64,000 nucleotides of DNA from Schizochytrium sp. TIO01 (Eukaryota > Sar > Bigyra > Thraustochytrida > Thraustochytriidae), in assembly GCA_004764695.1 (NCBI GenBank), contig SMSO01000031.1, forward strand, positions 1,486,600 through 1,550,599, in the 5' to 3' direction. The position numbers were made by a program, and so were the translations under genes. Shown one piece after another: positions 55,366 through 64,000 of this stretch (position 1 is the stretch's first letter; each line of letters begins with the position of its first letter). The notes below the pieces were generated by a model. That model was not told where the DNA came from. It saw only the letters and a list, made by a program, of their open reading frames with translations, and ran no database searches.

Positions 55366-57051
55366 CTAAGCCTGCTCGGCGGTCAATGCTGCAAGCTCCT
55401 CTTGAGCGACTTTCTCACGGCGACTGGAATGACGCGTGGTTGAACTTGGTTCACGAATGTAGCGCTGCAGGAATGTCAACAGAATTGGTGAGAAGAGCGT
55501 CACAAAGGTGATGATGAACCACATGAACTGTGGATGGCTCTCGCGTACAGGAGGGCATTCTGCAAGCAAGTCTTGGCAAGACTCGCCAGCTGCTATAAGC
55601 GATTGTGGGCAGTATTTGCAAGTTGCATCACATTGGCCAGCGTAGGGAGCGGCACACTCAAGGCAAAAGGTACTTGCACAAGTTGCGGCACCTGCCTTGA
55701 TCCATTCTTGGCAGTGGGTCGCACCAGGAGTGCAGAGTGGTGTAAAAGGACAGTAATGTTGCAGAAGATAACCGGACATGTACCCGGCAGGAAGTTTTGA
55801 CAAAAAGAGTGGAGCATTCGCCAATGCCATGAATACAGCCTCCTTCCCTTCTGGTGCCACAGACACCTGGTAATCAAGGAAACGTGGACTCCAAAGCGCC
55901 TCGCCGAGTGAAAGCTGCAGAACAAACATCATGGCTGCCCATAAGCCATTTGAGAAACTAAGGTAGAGTGCACTAAGTGCAGAGATGTAAGCACCCACGA
56001 CAATTACATTAAAAGCATCCATGTGGGCCGTAGATGCAGTCAAAAGAGGAACCACGCTTATGATCACAACAGGATTAATTGCAAAAATCATGCCTTTGTT
56101 TACAGCATCGCCGTGAATGCGCACCAAATATTTAGGTAAGGTAGCATCCAAGTGACGAAACACACTGCGCAAATTCACCATGATGAGAGAGAATGAAAAA
56201 AAACGAAGGAATGACTTATCGCGGAAGAGCGTGACAATTCCATGCAAACTGCTCTCGGAGTTGCCATGCTCAGACGAAGATCCCTTGCGAAGCTGAGGAC
56301 TGTGTAGCCCGAAAGTGGAAAGAACAACACCGAGTACACTAGCTAGCGCACAAGAGAGCATGATCATCCTGTTGCCAGTCATGAATGATGGGGTCCAAGG
56401 CGATGGCTTCCATGCGATGCCAAAGTAATCAATTAAAATACCAGTAAACACACCACCTGCATTCATCATGACATAGAACATGCCAAAGGCAAAACCCCTG
56501 GTTTCATCATTTGTAAGCCGTCTGACAGCAACAGCCATCACCGGGATACCAAGGGCGTCCGACAGTGGAAGCAAGATATACAGGTTTAACTTGATGATGG
56601 AAAGTGACGTAGTCATTGCCATAGAAATTCTCGACAAGACTGCGAGAGCGAAACCAAGCTGCAAGCTTGACCGTACTCCCAGCATGTCTACATATTTACC
56701 CAGAATCATTCCATAAATGGATATGGCAGCACCATATATGCCGTACATGGTGCCAGCATCTTTATCGTTCAAGTGAAACTCCTCTGTGAGAAATATGGTC
56801 ACGAGCTGGCTCACGGTGAAGTAGCCAAATGCGTTCAGCAGCTTGCAGATAAGCACTACAAGAAGCTCGGGAGATTCACGCTGCAATTTTTTCAAATTGT
56901 ACCACACGGAAGCAGATTTTGTGGTGCTGTGCTCAGGTTTCGGATAGTGCTTTCGTGAGTTGTTGCGCAACATATCCTCCACCTCGGCAGCCGCAGCGTT
57001 TGCATCCTCCCTAGAAGTGTGGAAACCACCCAGGGTGCGAGGACGACGCAT
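55366..57051 (-). CDS. Major facilitator superfamily transporter with cysteine-rich loop
   Basis: 561 residues from the first in-frame ATG at 57051; the frame is open to about 57200 without an ATG. About twelve membrane segments. The loop after the second has the MFS signature GKYVDMLGVR (G-x3-D-x2-G-x-R). The overall pattern recalls proton-coupled peptide/nitrate (POT)-like or related carriers, but the substrate is unknown. Between the last two segments lies a loop of about 90 residues with 11 cysteines in a 70-residue stretch (about 55560-55770), probably disulphide-bonded outside or in a lumen. The C-terminus is hydrophilic and basic. The open codons upstream of the ATG encode a presequence-like stretch (VQFGNASFARLSVRALFGA), so a spliced 5' exon or non-ATG start is possible. 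Confidence 0.8.
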   Translation of the reverse strand: MRRPRTLGGFHTSREDANAAAAEVEDMLRNNSRKHYPKPEHSTTKSASVWYNLKKLQRESPELLVVLICKLLNAFGYFTVSQLVTIFLTEEFHLNDKDAGTMYGIYGAAISIYGMILGKYVDMLGVRSSLQLGFALAVLSRISMAMTTSLSIIKLNLYILLPLSDALGIPVMAVAVRRLTNDETRGFAFGMFYVMMNAGGVFTGILIDYFGIAWKPSPWTPSFMTGNRMIMLSCALASVLGVVLSTFGLHSPQLRKGSSSEHGNSESSLHGIVTLFRDKSFLRFFSFSLIMVNLRSVFRHLDATLPKYLVRIHGDAVNKGMIFAINPVVIISVVPLLTASTAHMDAFNVIVVGAYISALSALYLSFSNGLWAAMMFVLQLSLGEALWSPRFLDYQVSVAPEGKEAVFMALANAPLFLSKLPAGYMSGYLLQHYCPFTPLCTPGATHCQEWIKAGAATCASTFCLECAAPYAGQCDATCKYCPQSLIAAGESCQDLLAECPPVRESHPQFMWFIITFVTLFSPILLTFLQRYIREPSSTTRHSSRREKVAQEELAALTAEQA

Positions 57052-58006
57052 CCTAGGCAAAGAACTTGACGATAGAGTGCCCTCGCGAGCGCCAAACAGC
57101 GCCCTAACCGAGAGCCTGGCAAAACTTGCGTTGCCAAACTGCACAGCTAATCGGGATGGCAAAGTCCCAACGGGGAGTGTAATCGGGTCATTAATAAATT
57201 AGACCTATTTGATATAACACACAATTTATAAGTCTTTTAGTCAACGGCTCCTGAGGCGTTCAAGCTTTTTTTAATGAACCATTGAGTATCTACCTACCTA
57301 CTGGGGAGGGAGGGACCAGAGAGTAGCCACTTCGAGATTGAATACAAAAAGTAGGCCTATATAGTTTTAAACACGTACGGGGTAGGAGCCACATAGCGTG
57401 CCAGCATTATTCGTTCTGTGGAAGCAGCTCTAGAACTTAAGGTTGGTTTGTTCTTTCTGGGTGCAGAGGGTCCATCGTTACATTTTTGTTACCGATGTCT
57501 ACATCAAGAGAGCGCTGCCACGTCGAGTCGAAATCAAATACTCTTGTTTTCCTTTGTAACCTTGAATATGATCTTCCGGATTTCCTATAACTTTAGATAG
57601 TGTCCGCACTGTAATTTTTGGAAATTATTTTTCCAGTTCTGCTTTAGTGCACTTCACATTATCATTTAGGGACTTGAAGTTGTTATTAACAACGTGCTTT
57701 GCTAACCTGCAAACAAGCACAAGGGCAAGAGCTTAGCCACTCGGGTGTTGCTTGAAGAGCTGAAAAGAGTTCGCGTTCAATATTTGTACCGAAAAGAGCG
57801 AGAGACGAGCGCCGTTGCGAGCCAAGAAGGAGAGTGCCGCGGGCAGGGTTCATGCCGTTCGTGAGGTGGCCAACGAAAGCATTCGTGCAATACTGCGCAC
57901 TCGTACGAGTCTAAGTTGCGCCTCAAAACTCTGTGTTAGAAAAATTTGCAATTTTTAGATAAGGTGGACTCTCCGGCCATCGCGAAGGATACCTAGGTTG
58001 AGGCTG
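57052..58006. other. Divergent promoter region
   Basis: Space between the MFS gene (minus) and channel gene (plus), which are transcribed apart, so it probably holds both promoters. Possible non-ATG or spliced N-terminal codons of the MFS gene lie at 57052-57200. No repeat besides short CTAC steps near 57292. Confidence 0.55.
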
Positions 58007-61000
58007 ATGGGGAGAGAGGGGGATGGGGCAGCATCGCATGAGTCATCAAAGCCGTACGAAGAAGCGAGGGAGGCTCTTATTAGACGAATGGCAACAATTG
58101 ATGGGGAGCATAGCCTGCAAGAATTTGTAGCATTACTCACAAGCGCCCAGGGGGTGGGGGCGCTAGTACATAATGCTAGATCACGAGGTCCTCCCCTTCG
58201 AGTTGTTTTATACCTTCGATCTTTGCAAGATGGCGCTGCAATCTCGCCAAGAAACTTAGGAGATAGCATCAATGTTCCACAGTTAGTTATTTCACAAAAA
58301 ACGGCATGGCTCCCCTGCAGAAATTCAAAGCAGCAAGACCTTACGTGTATTTCTCTGGCTGATATCAAGGGTATTGTTGTTGGACGCCACACAAAAGATT
58401 TTCAGCGTACAGGCCGATACTTACGAGGAATTGGTGAGCCGCTCCTTGATATGGAGGATCTAGATTCAAGGTGTTTCTCTATAATCATATCCAAGACAAC
58501 AGTGGACAGTAAAGATGTAGATAATAATACTACATCTATGGATATTGAGATCCCATTGAGTCAAGGGGGACCAGCACGGAGGGATCGTCTTGTGCTGGGA
58601 CTTTCAACCTACGTCGGGGTAGACATTCTCAGAGAGCCCCCAGAGTATTTGACCTCATCAATGCACAAACCAGGATTCACGGAGCATCTTCACCGAATTA
58701 TGTATGGAAGACTCATGACTGTTTTCCTTGCTACTTGTATATTTGCTTCTGTAACAATCATGGCGTGTTTATCCCCACTTCTTGAAGTTGATCCTGATCT
58801 AATGGTGCAATATGCCTCTGAGGTAGAAATAGCGAATTCCTTAAACACATGCATTCGTTGGGTGTTTACATTCGAAGCAATTTCAAAAATTGTCAGCTTT
58901 GAAAGCATTACTTTCTATTTGCGGGATCCGTGGAATGCGCTAGATTTTGTGGTTGTGGTTGGTGACTGGCTAAGCGATGCCGTTGCCCTTTTGTCAGTGT
59001 CCTCAAGTGGCGACGGGGTGAGCTTTACAGCACTCCGTGCGTTGCGCGCACTCAGAGTGTTACGAACCTTTAAAATGCTTGAAGGCATTCGCGAGATCGT
59101 GGATACCTTTATCCGGACATTAGTTGCTGTAGTGCAAGGTATCATGATCTATTTCTACTTTGTCGGAATTTTTGCGGTGTGTGCTTTCGAATTCTGGCAG
59201 TCATCATTAAATGCAAAGTGCATGTTGCCGAGCGGGGCAGCAATTGTCCCAGCTCTATACTGTCGACTAGACTTTGCAGATAATTCAACATGTCCAGCCC
59301 CGGCAACATGTCAAGGCATAAGTACAGTTTCCAAGGGTCAGGGCTTCCATGATTTTGGAAACGCCCTAACAACCATGTACAGCATGTCGGTTCGGGCAGG
59401 AATTGGGTCATACGTTCACAATCTCCTCTCTGTATCACCTTCACCAGTCGCTTCGTTTTTTACAATAGCATTTTTTATAATATTCAGCCTATTTGTCAGC
59501 GGCATGGTGTTTGCGACCTTTATTGCTATCATTCGCCACACTTTTGCCACAACAAGAAGACATGCGATTGAACGAAGACGTCGATTAACAGTAACTCGGC
59601 AGCGGCAGTCTGCGATTGTTGCCCCTGCTGATATGACAAGAAGAAGGACGCGAGCAAGCCAAGCTTTTCAGTCCTTGCGAGATTTGCCCAAACAACACCT
59701 AAAGCGACGTCCACCTCTTATACCCTTGGCTGGAGCAATTGTGGACTCTCCTTTTTTCGAGGGATTCGTGAGCTTCGTTATTCTCCTAAATTGTGTCTCG
59801 TTCGCATTTGGATATTACGGACAACCTACTGCGGAGGCTGATGTTCTTGATACTATTGAAATTAGTTTCACATGTATATTTGCAGGGGAATTGATAATAA
59901 AAGTTCTTGGACTCGGCGGGTTTCGAGCATACTGTGCTAGCCCATGGAATGTCTTTGATTTTATTATTGTGGTCAGCTCTCTTGTTGGTGTTTTTGCCGA
60001 ATCATTTGTGAATCTCTCCTTGCTTCGGTTGCTACGGCTGCTACGTGTTGTTAGACTTTTGCGACGGAATCCAGATATTGTGCGAATTCTTTCGGCTCTT
60101 CTCAGTTCATTCCCTCAATTAGGCAATCTAGTTCTTTTTTGTGGTTTAGTGTTTAGTGTCTTTGCAATCATGGGGATGCAGCTTTACGGAGCTAAACTAG
60201 GCTTGCCTTCTGAGGAAGAACTCGTAAATAGTACATTTGCGGCGGTGTATCGTCCACCACGAGCAAACTTTGATACCTTTCCTAACGCATTACTAAGCCT
60301 CTTTCAAATGATGACGGGAGGTGCACAGTGGGCAATCTACTACAATATTCTTGCTAGTAGCATGGCTACCTCAGCCCCGTTCTTTTTCCTTACTTTTGGC
60401 GTGTTTTCAACCTTTATCATTCTTAATTTCATGGTCGTGATCATCATGAGCAATTTCGCCCTCTCAGCAGAAGCTCTTCGCAAACTTCGTGCTGACAGAG
60501 AAGATGTGGCGTTACGCGCGATTTCTCTACGAGAGAAACAACAAGCAAAGAGCTTACATAATATAAAAGCAGCTGAAAAGGTTTGGATCAATAGTCCACT
60601 TCAGGACGATGACATTTCTGAGAAAATAGAAAACAAGAATGTTTTTGGCGAAGCACTGGATCATCAAAATTCAAAAGGATGTTGGGATACTCTTATTGCA
60701 CGATGGGTACCTGAGACGCGTCGAGACTTTGCGCTGCTCTTACTCCCGCCCGAATCCGTGTTTCGACTGAAGATGCAAATGTTCAGTGAGCACGTTATTC
60801 TGCAGGGAACAGTGCTGTTTGCAGTAGCTGCAAGTAGTGTTCTCCTGACTCTCGAGGCACCTGAGACGCAAGATTCACTTGGAAGCTCAATGTTAAAGAT
60901 GATTGCTGCTATGGATATTGTTTTCCTCGTGGTATTTACGCTGGAGTTTCTCGTGAAGATAATTGCACATGGTTTATTCATTCCCAGAGAGGCTTACCTA

Positions 61001-63388
61001 CGTAGCGGGTGGAATTGGCTTGATTTCGTCGTTCTCATTGTAAGTTTCGTAAGCCTCGGTGGCGGAGCAGGGAACACAGGTAAAATGCTACGAATTGGCC
61101 GTATTTTACGGCCTTTGCGTATGATTAATCGTAATGAGGGTCTCAAGGTTATTGTGGATGCTGTATTGCGCGCAGTGCAGCCAGTTTCCTACACAGCAGC
61201 ATTGCTGCTGGTTTACTTTTTTACATTTGGCATGGTTGGAATGGATAGTTATATGGGTCTCTTTTGGCGATGTAATGATAGTAGTGTTGCTGGACGCGGG
61301 CAATGCATTGGTCATTATATTGATTCGTCGTCCGGTATGCTTCGTCCACGAGTTTGGTCGAATCCTGCATTTAGTTTTGATTCTATTGGTGATGCGTTTT
61401 CAGTTCTTGTTGAAACAGTATCCCTAAAGGCATGGCCTGAAAAGCTATATGTACTCATGGATACTACAGAGCTAGGAGTTCAACCGTCTCGTGATGCTTC
61501 GCCAGGGAATTCTCTATATCTTGTTGTGTTTATTTACTTTGGCAGCTTTTTTATGATGAAGTTGTTTGTTGGTGTAATCGTTGGCACGTTTCGCAAGTTT
61601 TCTGGTACTCTTTTGTTGACCCCAGATCAACTTGAATGGCTCGAAATGAAGCGGGTCATGGCGCATATTTCTCCTCGTCTGAGTGCTCCTCCACAGGGCT
61701 TGCGGAAACGTTGTTTTGATGCGTACATAAGCAACCGTCTTCAGCGGATGACAGCAGCATATGTCTTATTGCATTTAGTATATGTGTTTGCATGGGAGAG
61801 TGCGTCTCCTGGCAATGTCACTTCTGTTGAAAGGGTTGGTCATGGGATTTTACTGACAGTGGCAATCTTACTTCAAGGCGCCCAAGTATGGGGAGCTGGG
61901 CTGGTCAATGTATACACGCGCCGAGCATACAATATCCGCACACGGCGTTTATATCGACGCTTGCACAAGTCCAAATCATTCACAGCACTGATGCTTCTGG
62001 CTTGTGTAATCTTACCTCCTTGCACCAACATTTCTATTCGCTTACTTGTCGCCATTAAGGCTCTCAACTTTAGTCATTTACTAAAGATTGTTAGTGCGAT
62101 GTCTCCAACCATGGAAAACGTCTTGAACGTTCTCTGGAGCTGTCTTGTTCCTATGTTAAATGTCACCTTGGTGTTTTTTATGGTGATATTTGTCTATGCT
62201 ATTTTAGGAATGCAACTTTTCGCAGAAGTGCGTAGTGGTGAGGTAATGGGGGTGAGTGCTAGCTTTGCAAATTTCCCCAAGGCTTTATTGACAATGTTTG
62301 AAATCACCGCAGGGGACAACTGGATTACAATTATGCGTGAGTGTGGAATAGCCGAACCTAAATGCACGAGTGGCGAGGACTGCGGATCCTATGTTGGCTC
62401 TCGAGTGTTTTTCTATTCCTTTTTTTTCATTTGCTTTGGAGCTTTTCTAAACTTATACGCCGCGACGATTATTGACGCATATGAATCTAAGCTCAAATCG
62501 CACACTATAAGATGGGACTTTACGGAAGCCCAGCTTGATAAATTTCAAGAGGTCTGGGGCCAAGTTGATCCCCGTTCTACTGGGCGTATCTCCACAAAAC
62601 TTTTTCGTACTCTGTTTTTTGACCTTGGTGTTCCATTTGTTTATGGGAAAAATGAGGAGTTCAGCGAGAGAGATAAAATTGTGCAATATAATCAAGCACG
62701 GCTCGAAATCTTTGATGCCGAAATTGTGGCTTCAGGTTTTCCCTGTGCTTTGCCAAATGGGCAAGTTGCAGAGGCTCACGATAATGAGTCTTCAGTGAGT
62801 TTTTTTGAGGTTCTTCGCGTTGTAGTTTTGATAAATGTAGACAAGGAGAGTCTCTCAACACTTGAAAGGGTAGAACGGTGCCGCAAAGAGCGCCTGATTT
62901 TGGGCATGTTGGCTGCTATGTCGATTCAATCATGGTATCGCGGTGTGATGCACCGCCGTATCTTGCGTGCTATGGTGCACGCGAGCCAATCTCAAGCTGG
63001 TGCTAACGATGATAATATCCGTCAATCCTATGCGGTTCTATACAGCAAGGAACTTTCCATCCATCACCCAGTAATTGGTGTTTTGCGGAGTCGGCGACCA
63101 TCTCAACATGACGAGGTTAATGTTTTAGCGGTTCGAACACTTATGAACACGGATACTACGAGCCCGATGCCAGGATCCGGAAGGGCTGGCTCCGCACGCA
63201 TGTCACTGGATGCTTTAATAGAGGAGCAAGAGACACAACAGCAACTTTCGAACATTCCACGTCGCCATTCTTTGCAAATCGAAGCTCTTTTTGCACATCG
63301 TGCTACGTATGAATCGAGCCAAGATTTAAATCTTACTGCAGAGGAAGTCAAGGCTACTTTCGCAAAGACTAAGCCTGGTACATTCTAA
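58007..63388 (+). CDS. Four-domain voltage-gated cation channel alpha subunit (CaV/NaV/NALCN superfamily)
   Basis: 1793 residues from the ATG at 58007. Four repeats of six membrane segments are visible. S4 voltage sensors with Arg every third position lie in domain I (about residues 343-358), II (671-688) and III (1027-1040). Domain IV S4 (about 1341-1355) keeps only an Arg and two Lys at wide spacing. Pore-loop residues at the selectivity position, aligned on the conserved W or flanking sequence, read R463 (SVRAG), A773 (GGAQW), K1141 (LKAWPE) and D1437 (AGDNW), against E/E/E/E in CaV, D/E/K/A in NaV and E/E/K/E in NALCN. The C-terminus has an EF-hand-like helix pair (about 1505-1535; its loop DPRSTGRIS lacks some ligands) and an IQ calmodulin-binding motif at 1640 (IQSWYRGVMHRR). 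It conducts cations across the plasma membrane by family knowledge; ion selectivity cannot be predicted here. Confidence 0.9.
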   Translation: MGREGDGAASHESSKPYEEAREALIRRMATIDGEHSLQEFVALLTSAQGVGALVHNARSRGPPLRVVLYLRSLQDGAAISPRNLGDSINVPQLVISQKTAWLPCRNSKQQDLTCISLADIKGIVVGRHTKDFQRTGRYLRGIGEPLLDMEDLDSRCFSIIISKTTVDSKDVDNNTTSMDIEIPLSQGGPARRDRLVLGLSTYVGVDILREPPEYLTSSMHKPGFTEHLHRIMYGRLMTVFLATCIFASVTIMACLSPLLEVDPDLMVQYASEVEIANSLNTCIRWVFTFEAISKIVSFESITFYLRDPWNALDFVVVVGDWLSDAVALLSVSSSGDGVSFTALRALRALRVLRTFKMLEGIREIVDTFIRTLVAVVQGIMIYFYFVGIFAVCAFEFWQSSLNAKCMLPSGAAIVPALYCRLDFADNSTCPAPATCQGISTVSKGQGFHDFGNALTTMYSMSVRAGIGSYVHNLLSVSPSPVASFFTIAFFIIFSLFVSGMVFATFIAIIRHTFATTRRHAIERRRRLTVTRQRQSAIVAPADMTRRRTRASQAFQSLRDLPKQHLKRRPPLIPLAGAIVDSPFFEGFVSFVILLNCVSFAFGYYGQPTAEADVLDTIEISFTCIFAGELIIKVLGLGGFRAYCASPWNVFDFIIVVSSLVGVFAESFVNLSLLRLLRLLRVVRLLRRNPDIVRILSALLSSFPQLGNLVLFCGLVFSVFAIMGMQLYGAKLGLPSEEELVNSTFAAVYRPPRANFDTFPNALLSLFQMMTGGAQWAIYYNILASSMATSAPFFFLTFGVFSTFIILNFMVVIIMSNFALSAEALRKLRADREDVALRAISLREKQQAKSLHNIKAAEKVWINSPLQDDDISEKIENKNVFGEALDHQNSKGCWDTLIARWVPETRRDFALLLLPPESVFRLKMQMFSEHVILQGTVLFAVAASSVLLTLEAPETQDSLGSSMLKMIAAMDIVFLVVFTLEFLVKIIAHGLFIPREAYLRSGWNWLDFVVLIVSFVSLGGGAGNTGKMLRIGRILRPLRMINRNEGLKVIVDAVLRAVQPVSYTAALLLVYFFTFGMVGMDSYMGLFWRCNDSSVAGRGQCIGHYIDSSSGMLRPRVWSNPAFSFDSIGDAFSVLVETVSLKAWPEKLYVLMDTTELGVQPSRDASPGNSLYLVVFIYFGSFFMMKLFVGVIVGTFRKFSGTLLLTPDQLEWLEMKRVMAHISPRLSAPPQGLRKRCFDAYISNRLQRMTAAYVLLHLVYVFAWESASPGNVTSVERVGHGILLTVAILLQGAQVWGAGLVNVYTRRAYNIRTRRLYRRLHKSKSFTALMLLACVILPPCTNISIRLLVAIKALNFSHLLKIVSAMSPTMENVLNVLWSCLVPMLNVTLVFFMVIFVYAILGMQLFAEVRSGEVMGVSASFANFPKALLTMFEITAGDNWITIMRECGIAEPKCTSGEDCGSYVGSRVFFYSFFFICFGAFLNLYAATIIDAYESKLKSHTIRWDFTEAQLDKFQEVWGQVDPRSTGRISTKLFRTLFFDLGVPFVYGKNEEFSERDKIVQYNQARLEIFDAEIVASGFPCALPNGQVAEAHDNESSVSFFEVLRVVVLINVDKESLSTLERVERCRKERLILGMLAAMSIQSWYRGVMHRRILRAMVHASQSQAGANDDNIRQSYAVLYSKELSIHHPVIGVLRSRRPSQHDEVNVLAVRTLMNTDTTSPMPGSGRAGSARMSLDALIEEQETQQQLSNIPRRHSLQIEALFAHRATYESSQDLNLTAEEVKATFAKTKPGTF

Positions 63389-64000
63389 TTTCCACAAACA
63401 AAGTGAGTTTACATTGTAGCTTTTTAAAGGTTATAGTTTCATACTTGGTCTTCTTTTGTACGTCAGTAATTTTACATTATTTGACTCAAACAGAATTTAC
63501 CTCACTTCTCGAAGGGAGATTTTACTGTTCACAGTGTCGTGATCTATTAAATGATTAAAACGCGACGTTAAAGATGATTGTAAAATTCCTGTTCAATAGA
63601 ATCGACTCTCCTTCCCCAGAGTTAATCCAGACTGGATGGTTTCTTGAATACTTATGGCAATTCGACTATCATAAGCGACTCCAATCGAACAAGTAAAAGT
63701 ACATAATATATAGATACAAAGTTCTAAGTATAGCTGTTGATCCCAAATTGTTCAAGCCACGCCTTGTTTAATTATCAAAGAAGCAGCGAAGATTGCACGT
63801 AACCAAGAGCGCGCAAAACTTTGAGAACTTCTAGCACTTCTAGAACTAAGAACTTTCGGAACACATACTACTAAGCCATGGAAATAAATTGATCGAAAAA
63901 CTGAATGTGAAAAGGAGAAGATCAACATCACTCGATCGATCAATCGATCAATCGATCAATCAATCAATCAATCACACGATCGATCGGTCTTCGACGCTGC
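63389..64000. other. 3' flank of channel gene
   Basis: AT-rich; no gene seen. It ends in a simple repeat at about 63931-63974. Confidence 0.55.
63931..63974. repeat. (ATCGATCA)/(ATCA)n repeat
   Basis: Alternating ATCG and ATCA steps, partly palindromic (ATCGAT), running into (ATCA)n. Confidence 0.85.

Noticed and set aside
1-64000. CRISPR arrays, bacterial operons or viral insertions
   Set aside because: Nothing in the window has the spaced direct repeats of CRISPR or recognisable viral genes, and all gene features are eukaryotic.

Overview
This is nuclear DNA of an intron-poor protist. The evidence is long uninterrupted eukaryotic reading frames, a four-domain voltage-gated channel, nuclear-encoded mitochondrial proteins with presequences, chromatin zinc fingers, wide AT-rich spacers and many microsatellites. 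I infer a stramenopile, most likely a labyrinthulomycete (thraustochytrid-like); only the general style of the genes supports this and no marker gene proves it. Layout. Positions 1-9.8 kb hold a family of armadillo (ARM) repeat genes on the minus strand. An approximately 3.6 kb segment is tandemly duplicated (about 2248-5865 and 5895-9490). The first copy carries an intact 636-residue ARM gene, the second a longer copy broken by one missing base, and a third, much older ARM gene survives as a remnant upstream. Positions 9.8-17.9 kb are gene-poor, with microsatellites and one broken coiled-coil reading frame. Positions 17.9-32.15 kb are the most striking part: exactly eight tandem units of about 1.75-1.8 kb, each carrying one small LEA-group-3-like gene (109 residues; 120 in unit 4). 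Proteins are almost identical, spacers are diverged, and a ninth promoter-like block without a gene closes the array. Positions 32.9-64 kb are ordinary gene-bearing DNA with eight genes: a 1313-residue protein with a C-terminal RING finger, an unknown mitochondrial protein, a COX5B-like cytochrome oxidase subunit that has lost most of its zinc ligands, a glutamine-rich nuclear protein with Sgf11-like, PHD and ZZ fingers, a small ER-type membrane protein, a piggyBac-related protein with a very large insertion, an MFS transporter with a cysteine-rich loop, and a four-domain cation channel with an unusual selectivity filter. How they fit together. No pathway or operon joins these genes. The LEA-like array suggests dosage amplification of a desiccation, osmotic or membrane stress protein. 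Several published-style starts at TTG or GTG were replaced here by the first in-frame ATG, as expected for a nuclear genome. The best candidates for something undescribed are the LEA array with its promoter/gene breakpoint geometry, the channel with an apparent R/A/K/D filter and weakened domain IV sensor, and the piggyBac-like protein whose catalytic core is split by about 560 extra residues.
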